Of a DNA stretch of 64,000 nt, positions 60,463-64,000 are shown piece after piece. Each line of letters starts with the position of its first letter. The first letter of the stretch is position 1. The notes under the pieces were generated by a model. It was not told the origin of the DNA. It saw only the letters and a list, made by a program, of their open reading frames with translations, and did no database searches. The stretch covers positions 868,001-932,000 of the forward strand of contig NZ_CP025197.1 of NCBI RefSeq assembly GCF_002844395.1, read 5' to 3'. The DNA is from Acetivibrio saccincola (GTDB lineage Bacteria > Bacillota > Clostridia > Acetivibrionales > Acetivibrionaceae). The position numbers were made by a program, and so were the translations under genes.

Positions 60463-62154
60463 ATGTTAAACAGGAAAATCAGTATAACAAGATACAGACA
60501 GATAATCACAGTGCTGACAAAGCACGGTTTTGGTCTGCTATTAGACCAGCTTGGAATTTTTAAATATTTAAAAATGAAAAAATTAAATTCAGAAGATGCG
60601 AGAAGTGATAAGGTCAAGCTTTCTACAGGGGAGAGGCTCCGCTTGTCATTAGAAGAGCTTGGACCTACATTTATTAAGCTAGGACAGGTATTGAGCACAA
60701 GGCCGGATATTTTGCCGGCAGATATTGTAGAAGAGCTGAAGAAGCTTCAGGATTCAGTTCCTTCAATTTCCTTTGATGAAGTAAAAAAAGTAATAGAAGA
60801 AGAGTTTAAAGAAGAGCTGAAAAATATCTACAAAGAATTTGAAGAAGAACCGATAGCAGCAGCTTCCATATCCCAGGTACACCGGGCAAGGCTTATTACA
60901 GGTCAAGAAGTTGCTGTTAAAGTACAAAGACCTGAAATAGAAAAAATAATAAAGCAGGATATAAATATTCTAAAAGACTTGGCAAGTTTTGTGGACAACC
61001 ATACCAAGTACGGCAAAACCTACAGCTTTAAGGAAATGGTTTTAGAGCTGGAAGGAGTAATTAAAAATGAATTGGATTTTACTAAAGAAGCAGAAAATTT
61101 AGACAGGTTTAAAGAGAATTTTGCTAAGGATGAAGGTGTTATTGTGCCAAATGTGAAGTGGGTTTACACCAAAAAACGTGTTCTTACTATGGAGTATGTG
61201 GAAGGTATTAAAATAGATGACCATGAGAAACTGGACAAGGCCGGTTTAGACAGGAATGAAATTGCAGAAAGGCTTGCAACTTCTATCTGCAATCAAATAT
61301 TAAGGGATGGTTTTTTTCATGCAGACCCACACCCGGGGAATATACGGATTTTACCTGATGGTACCATAATTTTCTTAGACTTAGGAATGGTTGGTACTTT
61401 AAGTGAGTCCAGAAAAAATATGATATTAAAATTTTTCATAGGGGTTACCTCTAGAAACAGCAAGTTAGTTGTTAAGTCAATAGTTGATATGGGGGCAATA
61501 CAAAATAAAAGTAATTTAAAAATGTTTGAAAAAGATGTGGATGAAATTATAGATAAATACCTGACAATGCCTCTAAAGGAAATAAAAATTGATGAAGCGG
61601 TTTATGAGATTTTTAATATAGCACATTCAAACCAAATTAGAATCCCAAGGGAATTTGCACTTTTAGCAAAGACATTAGGCACACTTCAAGGGGTACTTGA
61701 AAAACTGTCCCCGGATATTAACCCTGCTATAATTATTAAGCCAGTTGCAAAAAGGCTTATTTATAAATCTTTTACCTTAGAGAGAATAAGCAGGGATATA
61801 AGAAAGAATTTATGGAATTACAGGGAGCTGCTGTCTGAGCTTCCCTCTGCAATGCTAAATTTTTTAATGAAGATGGAAAATGAAAATTTTACTCTTCAGC
61901 TGGAGCTTAAAGAAATAGGGGAGATACAAAAAAGGTTTGAAAGAGCGTTAAACAGGATGTCCTTTAGTCTGGTTTTGCTTTCCATAAGTATTATAATTGC
62001 CGGGATTATAATAGGTTCAAGTTTAAGTGCTACAGCGGGAGTAGGAAGTGAGACATCCTTTTTAAATGTTGTAATATTAAGAGTGAGTTTGGCGGTGGCG
62101 TCAATTATAGTTATTGTAATGGCGATTTCAATGTTAAAGTCAAAAAATCCTTAA
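60463..62154 (+). CDS. ABC1/UbiB-family protein kinase-like protein
   Basis: 563 residues. Family motifs in order: LGPTFIKLGQVLSTRPDILP (KxGQ), ELKKLQDSVPS, PIAAASISQVHRARL (Ala-rich nucleotide loop), VAVKVQRP (Lys), ELDFTKEAEN (ExD), FHADPHPGNI (catalytic) and FLDLGMVG (metal Asp). Two C-terminal membrane segments (SLVLLSISIIIAGIIIG and VVILRVSLAVASIIVIVMAISML) anchor it. In other bacteria UbiB supports quinone biosynthesis and lipid handling; here no ubi gene is near and the organism is probably anaerobic, so the role may be lipid-related. Weak ribosome site (AAGGAA), ATG at 60463. Confidence 0.9.
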   Translation: MLNRKISITRYRQIITVLTKHGFGLLLDQLGIFKYLKMKKLNSEDARSDKVKLSTGERLRLSLEELGPTFIKLGQVLSTRPDILPADIVEELKKLQDSVPSISFDEVKKVIEEEFKEELKNIYKEFEEEPIAAASISQVHRARLITGQEVAVKVQRPEIEKIIKQDINILKDLASFVDNHTKYGKTYSFKEMVLELEGVIKNELDFTKEAENLDRFKENFAKDEGVIVPNVKWVYTKKRVLTMEYVEGIKIDDHEKLDKAGLDRNEIAERLATSICNQILRDGFFHADPHPGNIRILPDGTIIFLDLGMVGTLSESRKNMILKFFIGVTSRNSKLVVKSIVDMGAIQNKSNLKMFEKDVDEIIDKYLTMPLKEIKIDEAVYEIFNIAHSNQIRIPREFALLAKTLGTLQGVLEKLSPDINPAIIIKPVAKRLIYKSFTLERISRDIRKNLWNYRELLSELPSAMLNFLMKMENENFTLQLELKEIGEIQKRFERALNRMSFSLVLLSISIIIAGIIIGSSLSATAGVGSETSFLNVVILRVSLAVASIIVIVMAISMLKSKNP

Positions 62155-62191
62155 AGGATGAAAAAAACTATGAAATATTCACGGAACATAT

Positions 62192-62225
62192 AAAACCCCA
62201 GGGGAATATTCTCACCTGGGGTTTT
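62192..62225. terminator. bidirectional terminator between kinase and GH130 genes
   Basis: AAAACCCCAGG (62192-62202) pairs with CCTGGGGTTTT (62215-62225), 12-base loop, T and A runs outside. The two genes are convergent. Confidence 0.85.
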
Positions 62226-62245
62226 TACCACTTAGAATATCTAAT

Positions 62246-63706
62246 TTATTTTAACATTTTAAAATTATCAAAGAGTTCTTTTACAGGTACAGATGCAAAA
62301 CCTGAATTGGTGTCAGACATTGCATAAGGTATAATTAAGTGGTCATTATGAAGGAGAGCTCCGCAGGAGTATACCACATTTGGCACATACCCTTCACGTT
62401 CCTCCTCTGTCGGGGTCAAAAGAGGCTCCTCAAGAACACCGATTACCTTTGAAGGATCTTCTAAATCAAGTAAAATTGCACCGATGCAGTACTGACGCAT
62501 AGGTCCTACCCCGTGGGTGAGCAAAATCCAGCCTTCATCTGTTTCGATAGGAGAACCACAATTGCCAATCTGCATTATTTCCCATGGAAACTCAGGTTTT
62601 TTCAAAAGCTTGTGTTCATTCCAAAAATGTATATTGTCAGACTCCATTATAAACAACTGTTCTCCGTCTATCCTGGATATCATCATATACTTGCCGTTTA
62701 CCTTTCGTGGGAACAAAGCCATGCCTTTGTCTTTTACTGACTTTCCGTTTAATGTTATCATTTTAAAAGAAAGAAAATCTTTAGTTTCAAGTAATTGAGG
62801 CAAAATACTCTTACCATTGTATGCGGTATAAGTTGCATAATAGGTAACGCTTCCATTGTCATCTACAAATTTTACAAACCTTGCATCTTCAATCCCGTTG
62901 CTTTCATTACTTGACACAGGTACAATTACTCTTTCTGATAATTTTTGATCAAAACTGAATTGTATTTCATAATTTGACTCTGCCAGCCATTTTATATCAC
63001 TGATTGTCTTTTCAAATGCAGAAGTCAAAGAAACTTCACGTTTTTGTATAAGATTTATTGACGCTAAAAGTTCTGATAGTGTAAAACTATCACCCAGGTA
63101 TGAAAAGACCTCATTTACATGGTAATCCATGCAATTCATTTCCTTAAGCTTCATTAAAAAAGTGTGTTTGTCATAAGTAGGGTTTTTCAAAACCTTAGGT
63201 GTTTCAGCAAATCTGCTTACTTCATCAAGTTTTATGGATAGATTTTCGTCAATTACACCGCTTCTAAATTCAATAGAAGAAATATGATTTTCGCCCGTGG
63301 AGCGGAAACTTAATATAAATCTCAAAGAGCCGTCAGGCAATCCATGCTGGTTAAAATGCGGTACAATGGATGGGTTAAAAAAAGCAGCAGCCTGTATTGA
63401 ATATTCATTTGTGAAAGATGCTCCGATAAGTGCCCTTCTAGAATCACTTAAATGAACGCCTTCCGGTATTAAATGCTTTATGGCATTGAAATTTCTATCA
63501 AAAATACGCCATATATTTTTATGTCTGTGGGAGAAATTTTCTATAACTTTGTCAAGAATTGACTGCACTTCACTTTCAGAAAAGGACATGATTCTGTTTA
63601 GGACGTTTTTTACTCTTTCATCTTCTCTGGGGCGGTATAGTTTGGCGATAACTCTGCTCTTATCTAGGAAGAATTTGGGTTGCATACGGTTAACGTTTAC
63701 TGCCAT
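62246..63706 (-). CDS. GH130-family mannoside phosphorylase or mannosidase
   Basis: 486 residues, ATG with AGGAGAG upstream. The C-terminal 300 residues are a five-bladed beta-propeller with GH130 marks: NGIEDARFVKF, YYATYTAYNGKSILPQL, KDKGMALFPRKVNGKYMMISR, IGNCGSPIETDEGWILLTHG and YVPNVVYSCGALL. An N-terminal part of about 170 residues (LYRPREDERVKNVLNRIM...) is extra compared with short GH130 phosphorylases. GH130 enzymes act on beta-1,4- or beta-1,2-mannosides, with phosphate or water; subfamily and mechanism cannot be decided here. The convergent mannosyl-type gene set next to it suggests that it degrades or recycles the same product. Confidence 0.85.
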   Translation of the reverse strand: MAVNVNRMQPKFFLDKSRVIAKLYRPREDERVKNVLNRIMSFSESEVQSILDKVIENFSHRHKNIWRIFDRNFNAIKHLIPEGVHLSDSRRALIGASFTNEYSIQAAAFFNPSIVPHFNQHGLPDGSLRFILSFRSTGENHISSIEFRSGVIDENLSIKLDEVSRFAETPKVLKNPTYDKHTFLMKLKEMNCMDYHVNEVFSYLGDSFTLSELLASINLIQKREVSLTSAFEKTISDIKWLAESNYEIQFSFDQKLSERVIVPVSSNESNGIEDARFVKFVDDNGSVTYYATYTAYNGKSILPQLLETKDFLSFKMITLNGKSVKDKGMALFPRKVNGKYMMISRIDGEQLFIMESDNIHFWNEHKLLKKPEFPWEIMQIGNCGSPIETDEGWILLTHGVGPMRQYCIGAILLDLEDPSKVIGVLEEPLLTPTEEEREGYVPNVVYSCGALLHNDHLIIPYAMSDTNSGFASVPVKELFDNFKMLK

Positions 63707-63940
63707 ATGAACTCTCCTTTACATAAATACATCTCTATGTTCATTATACAATATTTTTTCCGGATAATAAATACTAATTTCAATATATGATATTATTAAT
63801 AATAAAAAAAATGTGCCATTCCATGAACTTTCCGCACATAATTGTATAGATACTACAAGTTTAAAAAAATTCCTGCAAATTTATGAAAGATATAAAAATA
63901 AAATTTTGTCACAGGAAAGATTAAAAAAACACGCAATTAC
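63707..63940. other. upstream region of the GH130 gene
   Basis: AT-rich region with no gene on either strand. It must contain the GH130 promoter (minus strand), for example around TATTTTTTC/ATTATACAA near 63740-63760, and possibly one for the gene entering at the right edge. Confidence 0.3.
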
Positions 63941-64000
63941 ATGGAGTGGAGGTGGCAGATAATACTTGAAGATGATGAAGGAAAAGTGATAAACTATTTA
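63941..64000 (+). CDS. start of an unidentified gene running off the window
   Basis: An open frame from an ATG reads MEWRWQIILEDDEGKVINYL and is still open at the last base. No good ribosome site is seen near the ATG (AGGAAAG is about 23 bases away). Too short for a function. Confidence 0.3.
   Translation, partial: MEWRWQIILEDDEGKVINYL

Noticed and set aside
1-64000. tRNA, rRNA, retron or reverse-transcriptase systems
   Set aside because: No tRNA cloverleaf, rRNA segment or reverse-transcriptase motif was seen on either strand.

Overview
The window looks like a chromosome segment of a low-GC, cellulolytic, cellulosome-forming Firmicute of the Acetivibrio/Clostridium thermocellum type. The grounds are two GH9 glucanases and one GH43 enzyme with C-terminal type I dockerins, AT-rich DNA, strong GGAGG ribosome binding sites, and clostridial housekeeping neighbours. 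Species cannot be settled from the sequence alone.

Positions 1-31,300 are accessory DNA. The segment opens with phage remnants: a major capsid protein, ribbon-helix-helix-like proteins, a zinc ribbon and a D5-type primase. It then holds a long array of Rhs/YD-repeat polymorphic toxin cassettes. One large Rhs open frame (5484-10361) is joined in frame to the N-terminal half of the phage primase. A second Rhs copy (24591-27314) is joined in frame to another primase remnant. Between and after them lie shorter cassettes, each normally made of the end of a HINT (intein-like) pretoxin domain ending in HN-S/A-C, a different C-terminal toxin, and a different immunity gene. Recognisable toxins are REase-7-like (orphan), PD-(D/E)XK, EndoU, GIY-YIG and ParB-like. 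Recognisable immunity families are HEAT-repeat, DUF6572, MafI, Imm32-like, Imm53, Imm26 and DUF4240. Several other pairs match no family I can name. Two transposons interrupt the array: an IS110-family element with a long structured 5' non-coding end (candidate bridge RNA) and an ISLre2-family element whose inverted repeats and target duplication can be read directly.

Positions 31,400-40,300 are conserved chromosomal genes: a Yip1-type membrane protein, Ogt repair methyltransferase, a DUF554 membrane protein, a tryptophanase/tyrosine phenol-lyase homologue, spermidine synthase, and a TerD-TerD-AIM24 cluster in which one TerD protein carries a Gln/Pro/Met repeat. Positions 40,800-49,000 hold the cellulosomal enzymes (GH9, GH9, GH43) and a Gfo/Idh/MocA oxidoreductase. 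Positions 49,200-56,400 encode RecD2-like helicase and a 1608-residue exonuclease-RecQ-UvrD fusion.

Positions 56,400-63,700 hold a sugar nucleotidyltransferase (probably GDP-mannose forming), a GT4 glycosyltransferase, an alpha/alpha-toroid-like protein, a UbiB-type kinase and a convergent GH130 mannoside phosphorylase/mannosidase homologue. A perfect CIRCE (HrcA operator) sits upstream of this set, with no chaperone gene nearby. This suggests a heat-stress-linked mannoside pathway and is, with the toxin cassette array, the most interesting signal in the window.
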